Below are positions 1-5,076 of a stretch of 5,076 bases of DNA, one piece after another; positions within the stretch are counted from its first letter, which is position 1; every line of letters begins with the position of its first letter. Under the pieces are notes generated by a model. That model was given only the letters and a program-made list of their open reading frames with translations, did not search any database and was not told where the DNA came from. Source of the DNA: Oscillospiraceae bacterium (GTDB lineage: Bacteria; Bacillota; Clostridia; Oscillospirales; Acutalibacteraceae); the NCBI GenBank assembly GCA_029012165.1, contig JAQXLO010000160.1, positions 1 to 5,076 of the forward strand, given 5' to 3'. A program made the position numbers and the translations under genes.

Positions 1-2025
1 ATACTTCTTCCACTGCTGCTTATACGTCTGTTTTTCTTCTTCTGTCCATTTACCCTCGTCGTTCTTTTCACCGGACTTGATTTTCGTGTTGACGCCCAAA
101 TGAAATTTCCAGTCTCCGTCGTCATTCTCCGTATAGAACTCCACAGGAAGTTCTATGGGAAGCTTAACGGAAAGCTCTCCGTCTCCCACATAGGGTACAT
201 CGGAGCCTAAGGACAAATTCAAGGAGCTGTTGATTTTCAGGCCGAAATCATCCGGGTCGACTGCCTTATCTTTATAGAACTTTAAATTGACGGGCGTTTT
301 GACATAGCCCATATCCGGCGTATATACCCGGATTTCCACACCGCCGCCTTCGGAAAATTTCTGGATTTCTACGCCCTGAATCGTTGTCGTGGTGCTGGAT
401 GCAATCTTTTTATTGCCTTGCCAAACCTCGATGGATTTCACCCCGTCCATAGAGTTCGGCACGCAACTCAAATCAAATTTTCCGTCCCCACGCACACCAA
501 GGACGGAAGCATCCGACAGGCTGATGGATTTCGTCTTTGTCAAAATATCCATGCCGAATGGCATTGTGCTGTTGATATATTTTGCGGATTTCAGTTTATA
601 CGCACTCTCTTGGTCACTATCCTTGTAAAGAGTCACGATATCGTATCTGTTTGCATTCTTTGTGTAGTTTGTTCCCGCATTGCTGAAGGTGATATAGCCA
701 CTCTTCTTTGCGGTAATGGTAGGTTGCCCAAGCGTTAAAGCCTTAAATACTGCCAATCCGTTCTTGTCCGTTTTCTCCTCTGCATGGTTTCCCGTACTGT
801 TCCAGGTTACCGCAGCGTCTTGGATGGGATTACCAAACTTATCTATTACCAAAATGCCGTACTCATCCTGCGCAAAGGATCGGGTAACGAGCAGTTTGCC
901 GGAGCTGCCATCTCCCGGACCGTGTACAGATGAAGAGATTTCAGAGGTCAGATTAAAATTGAAAGCCGGCCGAACGCCCACATCCGTGTAGCTGACACCA
1001 TAGTCGTCGCTGGCTTCACCGCCGGGCCTGACACTGCAGGCATCACCAGAATTGTTGCTGGCAGAACGGAGCCACCAGAGAGAACATTTGTTCCCTTGCT
1101 TGTCCGTATAGCTGTCACCTACATATAACCCTTGGCTCTTTGCATAATCCGTGCCGGATGCACGGCGGTTCACATCGTATCCTCCTTCCGAGGAAGAGAA
1201 GCCGTAGCTCGTGTTGACCATATCCCCCCAGGTCAACAGGGTGATTTTGTCCGTTGTGGATGCGCTGTCATATTTCGAATAGCTTGGAGAATAAGCCTTG
1301 TTCTCTCTGGTCTTTGCCGTAATCAGAAGCTTTTCGCTGTCACTAAATGCTGTATTATAAAAATCCTCATTTAGCCACGTACGCAGACTGCTCTGCGCAT
1401 AGTTGTTGGCGTAATGTGTTCTGGCAGAATCGCCCCAAAACTTGTAACCAAATACATACATTTCGGATAATATATAGTTATTATACGCTTGGCTGTCGAT
1501 GATGTTTTCACACAGCACCAGACCCGTGGCAGGGTCCAGCACACGCCAAGTCAAAAGTTCATACAGGAACCAGTATGTATTGCCATAGATATAGCCGTTA
1601 TCAACCTGATATGTAATGGATGTACTTGTTGTGCTCTTATGGTTTGTAAAATAGCTGCGGTAGGTGTCAAAGGTGACGCCGCGGTAGTAGCTGCCGTTCA
1701 GCGCCACATCGCAGTAGCGCATATAATCCGAGGGCTGCCCGGAGCCATCAGCCAAGTCCCAACCGCTGCCGCTGTAATAGCCGTAGGATTTCCAGCCGGT
1801 TGCACGGGCATTCAGGGCAGCAACCGTTGCGCTGTCCGTGACCCTCGACTGGGGATAGGAGCCGAACTGCACAAGGTCACCCACGCTGTAGTCCGTAATC
1901 TTCTTGCTTGCCGCACTTGCCGTAAGTCCCCCTGCCCACTGTGCAATGCCTGCCATGGGCGCTGCACCGCCCAGCAGCACGAGGCACAAAAACACTGCCA
2001 ATACACGCTTGAAAACTCTTTTCAT
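1..2025 (-). CDS. Secreted DUF6273 domain protein with carboxypeptidase-regulatory-like domain (3' truncated by window edge)
   Basis: The frame is open from an ATG at 2025 to position 1 (675 codons, no stop), so the C-terminus is missing. The start is supported by GGAGGAG at 2031-2037, five bases upstream. Residues 1-39 form a Sec signal peptide: basic MKRVFKRV, then a hydrophobic core (LAVFLCLVLLGGAA), with likely cleavage near TASAAS. Residues about 45-359 match my recollection of DUF6273: an opening VGDLVQFGSYPQS, then SDYMRY, YRGVTFDTYRSY, NTYWFLYE, WRVLDPATGLVLCENIIDSQ, THYANNYAQSSLRTWLNEDF, SASTTDKITLLT, and a closing WWLRSAS...GVRPAFNF. Residues about 387-444 look like a carboxypeptidase-regulatory or Ig-like beta domain (IDKFGNPIQDAAVTW, TDKNGLAVF, AKKSGY). 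Residues 445-675 are probably beta-rich and extracellular; I do not recognise them. The function is unknown; a surface or secreted binding protein is inference. I am sure of the gene and of the DUF6273 type, less sure of the later domains. Confidence 0.9.
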   Translation of the reverse strand, partial: MKRVFKRVLAVFLCLVLLGGAAPMAGIAQWAGGLTASAASKKITDYSVGDLVQFGSYPQSRVTDSATVAALNARATGWKSYGYYSGSGWDLADGSGQPSDYMRYCDVALNGSYYRGVTFDTYRSYFTNHKSTTSTSITYQVDNGYIYGNTYWFLYELLTWRVLDPATGLVLCENIIDSQAYNNYILSEMYVFGYKFWGDSARTHYANNYAQSSLRTWLNEDFYNTAFSDSEKLLITAKTRENKAYSPSYSKYDSASTTDKITLLTWGDMVNTSYGFSSSEGGYDVNRRASGTDYAKSQGLYVGDSYTDKQGNKCSLWWLRSASNNSGDACSVRPGGEASDDYGVSYTDVGVRPAFNFNLTSEISSSVHGPGDGSSGKLLVTRSFAQDEYGILVIDKFGNPIQDAAVTWNSTGNHAEEKTDKNGLAVFKALTLGQPTITAKKSGYITFSNAGTNYTKNANRYDIVTLYKDSDQESAYKLKSAKYINSTMPFGMDILTKTKSISLSDASVLGVRGDGKFDLSCVPNSMDGVKSIEVWQGNKKIASSTTTTIQGVEIQKFSEGGGVEIRVYTPDMGYVKTPVNLKFYKDKAVDPDDFGLKINSSLNLSLGSDVPYVGDGELSVKLPIELPVEFYTENDDGDWKFHLGVNTKIKSGEKNDEGKWTEEEKQTYKQQWKKY

Positions 2026-2030
2026 GCTGT

Positions 2031-2037
2031 CTCCTCC
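2031..2037 (-). promoter_or_regulatory. Ribosome binding site of the DUF6273 gene
   Basis: On the minus strand the bases read GGAGGAG, close to the anti-16S consensus, and end five bases before the ATG at 2025. This fixes the start ahead of the signal peptide. Confidence 0.85.
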
Positions 2038-2076
2038 GTTTTTATACTATCCCTTGCAGATAATATATTTTTTGTC

Positions 2077-2105
2077 AGTATACCACAGATTTTTTCATTT
2101 TTCAA
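2077..2105 (-). promoter_or_regulatory. Sigma-A-type promoter of the DUF6273 gene, overlapping the hslO stop
   Basis: On the minus strand a -35 box TTGAAA (2105-2100) is followed after exactly 17 bases by a -10 box TATACT (2082-2077), preceded by TG as in an extended -10 (TGGTATACT). Transcription would begin near 2070, leaving a leader of about 45 bases. The -35 box covers the hslO stop codon (2104-2102). No terminator hairpin is visible between the two genes, so some read-through from hslO is also possible. Confidence 0.7.
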
Positions 2106-2989
2106 TCCTTTTGTGCCGCTTCGAGCATGGCGGCGATCTCGGCGGGGGGGAAGGTGTACTTTTTGCCGCAGAAGCCGCAGCAGGTCTCCACGTCCTTGCC
2201 CTCGTCCAGCAGCTTTTGCAGCTCCTTTTTTCCCAAGCTTACAAGGGCTTTGGCGTACTTCTCCCGACCGCAGGTGCAGGTATACGCCGTCTCGGTTTCG
2301 TCCAGAATGTCGAACTCTATCCCGTCAAACACGGCGGCGATCATGTCCTGCGGCGTCATGCCGCTGTCCACCATGCGGGAGACGGCGTCGATCTTGCCAA
2401 TGTTGTCCTCGATCTTTGCCACGATCTCTTCGTCCGCAAAGGGCAGGAGCTGAACGAGAAATCCCCCCGCCGCACGGCAGGTGAAGTCCCGGTTGGTCAG
2501 CACGCCCAGTGCGCACACGGTGGGCACCTGCTCGGATTCGGCAAAATAATTGGTCACGTCCTCGGCGATCTCGCCGCTGACGATCTGCGCCACGCCCACA
2601 TAGGGCAGCTCCATGCCCAAGTCCCGCAAAACGTGCATCGGTCCCTTGCCCACTGCGCCGCCCACATCCAGCTTGCCCTGCCCGTTGGGCGGCAATTCCG
2701 TTTCCGGGTGGTCGGCATAGCCCCGGACGTTGCCCCGCCAGTCGCTCACACAGCAGATCGTCCCCGCAGGACCGTCGCCGCAGAAGCGCAGCGTAACGGA
2801 CTGCTTGTCCTCCTTCAGGAGAGAACCCATCATGGACGCCGCCGTCAGCGCACGTCCCAGCACCGCCGTCATGGTTTTGGAAAGGTGGTGGATCTCATGC
2901 GCCGTCTGCACGATCTTGGATGTGTCCGTCGCCACGATCAGCGCACTGCCGTCACGGGTGATGGCACGGACAAGGAGAGATGTATTCAT
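2102..2989 (-). CDS. hslO: Hsp33 redox-regulated molecular chaperone
   Basis: Hsp33 is a cytosolic ATP-independent holdase. In known members, oxidation of a zinc-binding cysteine centre releases zinc and partly unfolds the protein, which then binds unfolding clients. This 295-aa protein has the usual family length. The N-terminal domain shows LGRALTAASMMGSLLK (44-59), GDGPAG (71-76), GNVRGY (86-91), and the conserved SGEIAEDVTNYFAESEQVPT (138-157). The C-terminal zinc site is complete: CxC at C238/C240 and CxxC at C271/C274, followed by KKYTF. An upstream in-frame TTG at 2995 would add two residues. I prefer the ATG at 2989 because GGGGG at 2998-3002 sits eight bases before it but only two before the TTG. 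There are six further cysteines (70, 79, 80, 159, 171, 270). The gene diverges from the DUF421 gene and has its own promoter. Identification is secure. Confidence 0.97.
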   Translation of the reverse strand: MNTSLLVRAITRDGSALIVATDTSKIVQTAHEIHHLSKTMTAVLGRALTAASMMGSLLKEDKQSVTLRFCGDGPAGTICCVSDWRGNVRGYADHPETELPPNGQGKLDVGGAVGKGPMHVLRDLGMELPYVGVAQIVSGEIAEDVTNYFAESEQVPTVCALGVLTNRDFTCRAAGGFLVQLLPFADEEIVAKIEDNIGKIDAVSRMVDSGMTPQDMIAAVFDGIEFDILDETETAYTCTCGREKYAKALVSLGKKELQKLLDEGKDVETCCGFCGKKYTFPPAEIAAMLEAAQKD

Positions 2990-2997
2990 AATCAATA

Positions 2998-3002
2998 CCC
3001 CC
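2998..3002 (-). promoter_or_regulatory. Ribosome binding site that decides the hslO start
   Basis: The minus strand reads GGGGG followed by TATTGATTATG. The spacing to the ATG at 2989 is eight bases, but only two to the TTG at 2995, so the ATG is the likelier start. The site is G-only and weaker than those of the neighbouring genes. Confidence 0.6.
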
Positions 3003-3028
3003 GCTTTCGCAGTATACTTATTTATTAT

Positions 3029-3056
3029 ATTATAGTGATTTTTTTCCTGATTGCAA
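3029..3056 (-). promoter_or_regulatory. Sigma-A-type promoter of hslO
   Basis: On the minus strand a perfect -10 box TATAAT lies at 3034-3029. A 4-of-6 -35 box TTGCAA lies at 3056-3051, with a 16-base spacer that is A-rich. Transcription would begin around 3022, about 33 bases before the hslO ATG. A second overlapping TATAAT at 3029-3024 has poorer spacing. No operator palindrome was seen. Confidence 0.65.
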
Positions 3057-3124
3057 GTGCTTCGCCCCTGTATTTTTCAAGAGTCTGATATCTTCCTCTC
3101 TTTCGGACATGATAGATACAAGGA

Positions 3125-3133
3125 AAGGAAGGA
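3125..3133 (+). promoter_or_regulatory. Ribosome binding site that decides the DUF421 gene start
   Basis: The bases read AAGGAAGGA and end six bases before the ATG at 3140. A TTG at 3134 in the same frame directly abuts this site and is too close to be a good start, so the ATG is chosen. I found no convincing -35/-10 pair for the plus strand between 2990 and 3124. Confidence 0.65.
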
Positions 3134-3139
3134 TTGCGT

Positions 3140-3823
3140 ATGCGTTTTTGGATACTCTGCCTGACCACTGTCGCTTCGTTTGCGGTGCTGTTTCTGGTCA
3201 CCAAACTGATCGGGCACAAGCAGATGTCCCAGCTGGATTTTTTCGACTACATCACCGGCATCACCATCGGCTCCATCGCCGCAGAAATGGCGACGGAGCT
3301 GGAGGAGCCGTGGAAACCGCTGACCGCCATGCTGATCTATGGCGGCTTTACACTGCTGCTGAGCATTTTAACCAACAAGCTTCCCCGCTCACGCAAGTGT
3401 CTCAACGGCACACCGACCATCCTTCTTGACCACGGGAAGCTGTACAGGGAGAACCTGAAAAAAGCCCGGCTCGACTTGAGTGAGTTTATGGTCATGTGCC
3501 GCCAGCAGGGCTACTTCGACCTGTCTGCGATCCAAACCGCCGTCTTTGAGTACAACGGCAAGCTGTCCATCCTCCCCGTGACGACGGAACGTCCCGCCAC
3601 ACCCGGCGACATGAACCTTGTCCCCGAGCAGGAGCTGCTGTTTACGGAGATCATCATGGACGGGCGGATTTTGGAGGAGAACCTACAGCGCATGGGACTG
3701 GATCTGTCGTGGCTGGAAAAACAGCTCAAACAGCAGAACATCGGCAATGCGAAGGACGTCTTTCTGGCGCTCTGCGACCGAAACCAAAAGCTTGTCCTGT
3801 TCAAAAATGAAACCACACAATAA
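3140..3823 (+). CDS. DUF421 (YetF family) membrane protein
   Basis: The product is 227 aa, close to Bacillus YetF/YrbG-type proteins (about 220-230 aa). The N-terminal half carries hydrophobic segments at about residues 4-23, 37-50 and 61-78. Between the first two is the family signature GHKQMSQLDFFDYITGI (25-41), the counterpart of the GKRQ-x-x-x-LSPFD region. The soluble half follows, with LNGTPTILLDHGKL (88-101), LDLSEFMVMCRQQGYFDLSA (111-130), VFEYNGKLSILP (135-146) and a second subdomain containing ELLFTEIIMDGRILEENL. It is probably cytoplasmic on the inner face of the membrane. The biochemical role of DUF421 is not established; some members in spore-formers (fused to DUF1657 as 2Duf) have been linked to spore heat resistance. 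No DUF1657 or spore gene is visible here. The gene stands alone, divergent from hslO and convergent with the TAXI gene, and ends in a hairpin terminator. Confidence 0.92.
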   Translation: MRFWILCLTTVASFAVLFLVTKLIGHKQMSQLDFFDYITGITIGSIAAEMATELEEPWKPLTAMLIYGGFTLLLSILTNKLPRSRKCLNGTPTILLDHGKLYRENLKKARLDLSEFMVMCRQQGYFDLSAIQTAVFEYNGKLSILPVTTERPATPGDMNLVPEQELLFTEIIMDGRILEENLQRMGLDLSWLEKQLKQQNIGNAKDVFLALCDRNQKLVLFKNETTQ

Positions 3824-3858
3824 AAGCGCCTCCCATGGTTTTCCATGGGAGGTGCTTT
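3823..3858. terminator. Bidirectional intrinsic terminator between convergent genes
   Basis: AAAGCGCCTCCCATGG (3823-3838) pairs with CCATGGGAGGTGCTTT (3843-3858) around a TTTT loop: 16 pairs with a single non-Watson-Crick position (3828/3853), which is G-U in the plus-strand RNA. On the minus strand the stem runs into TTTTATT. On the plus strand the tail is CTTTGTCTGTTTGTATT, less pure in T. The hairpin starts on the last base of the DUF421 stop codon and lies 29 bases past the TAXI stop, so it probably ends both transcripts. Confidence 0.88.
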
Positions 3859-3886
3859 GTCTGTTTGTATTATCGCAGCCCGTGCC

Positions 3887-4873
3887 TTAGCCGACGGAGT
3901 AGACGTCCGTATCCAGCGGGATATCCAGCCGTACCTGCACGCCGCTGTTGCGGTAGAACTCCGCCGTGCCATCGTGAAACGGAATCGACACATCCCGTGT
4001 CGCAAAGTCCACATCCACCGCATTTCCCAGCCGGCAAGTCCCCTCGATCTCCTGCGCATTGTCGAACAAAAGATGCACGACCTGCTTTACCTTTTCGGCA
4101 CTGACCCCCGTTCCGGCCACCAGCACCGCTTTCACCCCCACCGTTTGGACAGGCGTATACTGTCCGTTGTAGGAATTTGCCGGAATCGTGATGCGCGCAT
4201 AGCTGTCGTACTGCGCCATCAGCCGCTGTGCCAGCACATCGTCTATGCCGAGGATGTGGATTTCCATGCTGTCATCCAGCGCCGTCAGCGCCTTCAGCCC
4301 GACCAGCGCCGTGCAGAAAAATGCGTCAATGCGCCCCTCCTGCAAAGCGGCGGCGGCATCGGTGAAGGACTCATGCACCACATGGACATCCGTTTCCTTC
4401 AGCCCGGCCGCCGAAAGGATCTGCTGTGCATTCTTGTTTGTACTGGATTCCGGCTTGCCGGTCGAAATGGTTCTGCCCTGCAGATCGGCAATACTGCGAA
4501 TGTCGGAATCCGCCCGGACGACGATGTGGCACGCCGCCGTATACAGCGCCGCAACTGCGCTGATGTTCGTCACCGCACCGCTTTCCTGAAAGCATCCCTG
4601 TGCGTTGTAAGCATCGTGCAGTGTGTCGTTCTGCACGATGGCCATATCCAGCTCTCCCTGTGCGATCCGGCGGATATTGTCCGCCGAGCCATCCGTATTC
4701 AGGATCTCAAAGGTTCCCTCCTCCGCCAAGGCCGAAAGCGTCTTGGCAAAGAAATAGTATCCGCCGCCCTTGTCGCCGGTACCCAGCCGAATCACGTTCT
4801 GCTCGGCTCTGCCGCAGGCGTTCAGGCAAACGAGGAGCACCAGCATCGGCACCGCCAAAATCCGTTTTTTCAT
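3887..4873 (-). CDS. TAXI-family solute-binding lipoprotein (TRAP-type receptor)
   Basis: TAXI proteins are extracytoplasmic receptors that hand substrates, often carboxylates such as glutamate, to a fused TRAP permease. This 328-aa protein has typical family length. Residues 1-20 form a lipoprotein signal: MKKR, a hydrophobic core, and a lipobox LNAC with C20 as the lipidation site, so it should be anchored outside the membrane. Family features follow: LGTGDKGGGYYFFAKTLSAL (30-49; the TAXI equivalent is TGS-x-GG-x-YY), GELDMAIVQND (73-83), LYTAACHIVVRADSDIRSIA (110-129), DLQGRTISTGKPESSTNK (130-147), and the ESFTDAAAALQEGRIDAFF segment typical of the C-lobe hinge. The start has AGGGGG (4881-4886) seven bases upstream. 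The substrate cannot be read from the sequence. No TRAP permease gene is adjacent within the window, so it may be an orphan receptor or have its permease elsewhere. Confidence 0.92.
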   Translation of the reverse strand: MKKRILAVPMLVLLVCLNACGRAEQNVIRLGTGDKGGGYYFFAKTLSALAEEGTFEILNTDGSADNIRRIAQGELDMAIVQNDTLHDAYNAQGCFQESGAVTNISAVAALYTAACHIVVRADSDIRSIADLQGRTISTGKPESSTNKNAQQILSAAGLKETDVHVVHESFTDAAAALQEGRIDAFFCTALVGLKALTALDDSMEIHILGIDDVLAQRLMAQYDSYARITIPANSYNGQYTPVQTVGVKAVLVAGTGVSAEKVKQVVHLLFDNAQEIEGTCRLGNAVDVDFATRDVSIPFHDGTAEFYRNSGVQVRLDIPLDTDVYSVG

Positions 4874-4880
4874 AGTCTTT

Positions 4881-4886
4881 CCCCCT
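4881..4886 (-). promoter_or_regulatory. Ribosome binding site of the TAXI gene
   Basis: The minus strand reads AGGGGG, ending seven bases before the ATG at 4873. That ATG is also immediately ahead of a well-formed lipoprotein signal, so the start is firm. Confidence 0.8.
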
Positions 4887-4899
4887 AAGCTTCCATTTC

Positions 4900-4929
4900 A
4901 TTGTACCAGAATGATTACAATTTTGTCAA
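4900..4929 (-). promoter_or_regulatory. Strong sigma-A-type promoter of the TAXI gene
   Basis: On the minus strand there is a perfect -35 box TTGACA (4929-4924) and a -10 box TACAAT (4905-4900) preceded by TG (TGGTACAAT), with an 18-base spacer. Transcription would start near 4893, about 20 bases before the ATG. The promoter directly follows the upstream terminator, which suggests the TAXI gene is the first gene of its transcript. Confidence 0.8.
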
Positions 4930-4960
4930 CAAAAAACGACAGGATTCGACCTGCCGTTTT
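4930..4960 (-). terminator. Intrinsic terminator of an unseen minus-strand transcript from the right
   Basis: On the minus strand AAAACGGCAGG (4960-4950) pairs with CCTGTCGTTTT (4943-4933) around the loop TCGAAT: 11 pairs including one G-U, followed directly by more T (TTTTTTG overall). Read on the plus strand the G-U becomes an A-C mismatch, so the minus strand is the better reading. It would end a gene or RNA lying to the right of the window or in its last 100 bases. Confidence 0.65.
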
Positions 4961-5076
4961 CTTTATGTTTGAGGGAATTGTAACGGACGGCTTGTGTGCT
5001 GTATTTAAAACGTTCTACACGGAAAATTGTGGGATTTGTGCTTCGCACCGGGGAACTTCCGGTGAGGGTTCCCCTC
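4961..5076. other. Unassigned sequence at the right edge
   Basis: All three minus-strand frames enter open from the right edge and stop at 5005, 5015 and 4926, giving tails of 23, 19 and 49 residues; none looks like a recognisable protein end. On the plus strand a frame from ATG 4965 (or 4911) stays open to the edge but has no ribosome binding site. The stretch could be the end of a minus-strand gene served by the 4930-4960 terminator, or an intergenic element. The window is too short here to decide. Confidence 0.3.
5050..5074. repeat. Inverted repeat at the right edge
   Basis: GGGGAAC (5050-5056) is exactly complementary to GTTCCCC (5068-5074) around an 11-base loop. A small GTGC-TTC-GCAC hairpin lies just to the left, at 5038-5048. 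No T tract follows, so this is not a standard terminator. It may be part of a repeated intergenic element, which cannot be judged from one copy. Confidence 0.4.

Noticed and set aside
1..2025. A complete diversity-generating retroelement
   Set aside because: Only a candidate target protein is seen. No reverse transcriptase, accessory Avd gene or second copy of the 964-1077 segment is present in the window.
1489..2484. A 331-codon plus-strand open frame spanning the end of hslO and the start of the DUF6273 gene
   Set aside because: It crosses two genes and their intergenic promoter on the opposite strand, ends in an arginine/serine/proline-rich run, and has no plausible ribosome binding site.
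1904..3088. A 394-codon plus-strand open frame across the hslO locus
   Set aside because: It lies antisense to nearly all of hslO and runs through two promoters and an intergenic gap. The translation has H/R-rich low-complexity runs and no family signature.
3511..4059. A 182-codon minus-strand open frame spanning the DUF421 gene end and the TAXI gene end
   Set aside because: It crosses the shared terminator and overlaps two recognised genes; its sequence is arginine/serine-rich shadow translation.
3845..4888. A 347-codon plus-strand open frame, longer than the TAXI gene it overlaps
   Set aside because: It is antisense to a gene with a clear lipoprotein signal, family motifs, promoter and ribosome binding site. 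Its own translation is rich in R, H and Q with no recognisable motif, as expected of a shadow in high-GC DNA.
4937..4956. A tRNA gene, suggested by the T-arm-like GGCAGGTCGAATCCTGTC on the minus strand
   Set aside because: The loop has six rather than seven bases, and no acceptor, D or anticodon stem can be placed at the right distance. The symmetric A/T flanks fit a terminator better.
4911..5076. A plus-strand open frame starting at ATG 4911 or 4965 and running off the edge
   Set aside because: No ribosome binding site precedes either ATG. It reads through the TAXI promoter and/or the terminator hairpin, and the 55 visible residues match no family I know. It is kept only as part of the unassigned edge region.
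1..5076. CRISPR arrays, rRNA genes, insertion sequences or attachment sites
   Set aside because: No regularly spaced direct repeats, conserved rRNA stretches, transposase motifs or paired terminal repeats were seen on either strand.

Overview
The window looks like a chromosomal segment from a Gram-positive anaerobe of class Clostridia, probably a gut Oscillospirales/Ruminococcaceae-type bacterium. The support is a lipoprotein TAXI receptor, a YetF-type DUF421 protein, a secreted DUF6273 protein of a kind common in gut Firmicutes, strong AGGAGG-like ribosome binding sites and sigma-A-type promoters. Species cannot be fixed from the sequence alone.

Layout, left to right: (1) positions 1-2025, minus strand, hold the N-terminal 675 codons of a large secreted DUF6273 protein whose 3' end lies beyond the left edge. 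(2) Positions 2102-2989, minus strand, hold hslO (Hsp33), a redox-regulated chaperone, complete. (3) Positions 3140-3823, plus strand, hold a DUF421 (YetF family) membrane protein, divergent from hslO. (4) Positions 3823-3858 form a nearly perfect 16-bp hairpin that probably serves as a shared terminator for two convergent genes. (5) Positions 3887-4873, minus strand, hold a TAXI-family solute-binding lipoprotein, complete, with a strong promoter at 4900-4929. (6) Positions 4874-5076 are intergenic: that promoter, a minus-strand terminator hairpin (4930-4960) and an inverted repeat at the right edge.

The four genes do not form one pathway. Each appears to be its own transcription unit or nearly so: promoters can be read upstream of all three minus-strand genes, and the DUF6273 promoter has its -35 box over the hslO stop codon. 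hslO (cytosolic oxidative-stress chaperone) and the DUF421 protein share a 150-bp divergent control region. The TAXI gene has no TRAP permease beside it inside the window.

No CRISPR array, rRNA, tRNA, insertion sequence or clear novel system was found. The most interesting lead is the DUF6273 protein. Its WWLRS...GVRPAF segment resembles the C-type-lectin-like variable segments of diversity-generating retroelement targets, but no reverse transcriptase or template repeat is present here, so this is only a hypothesis.
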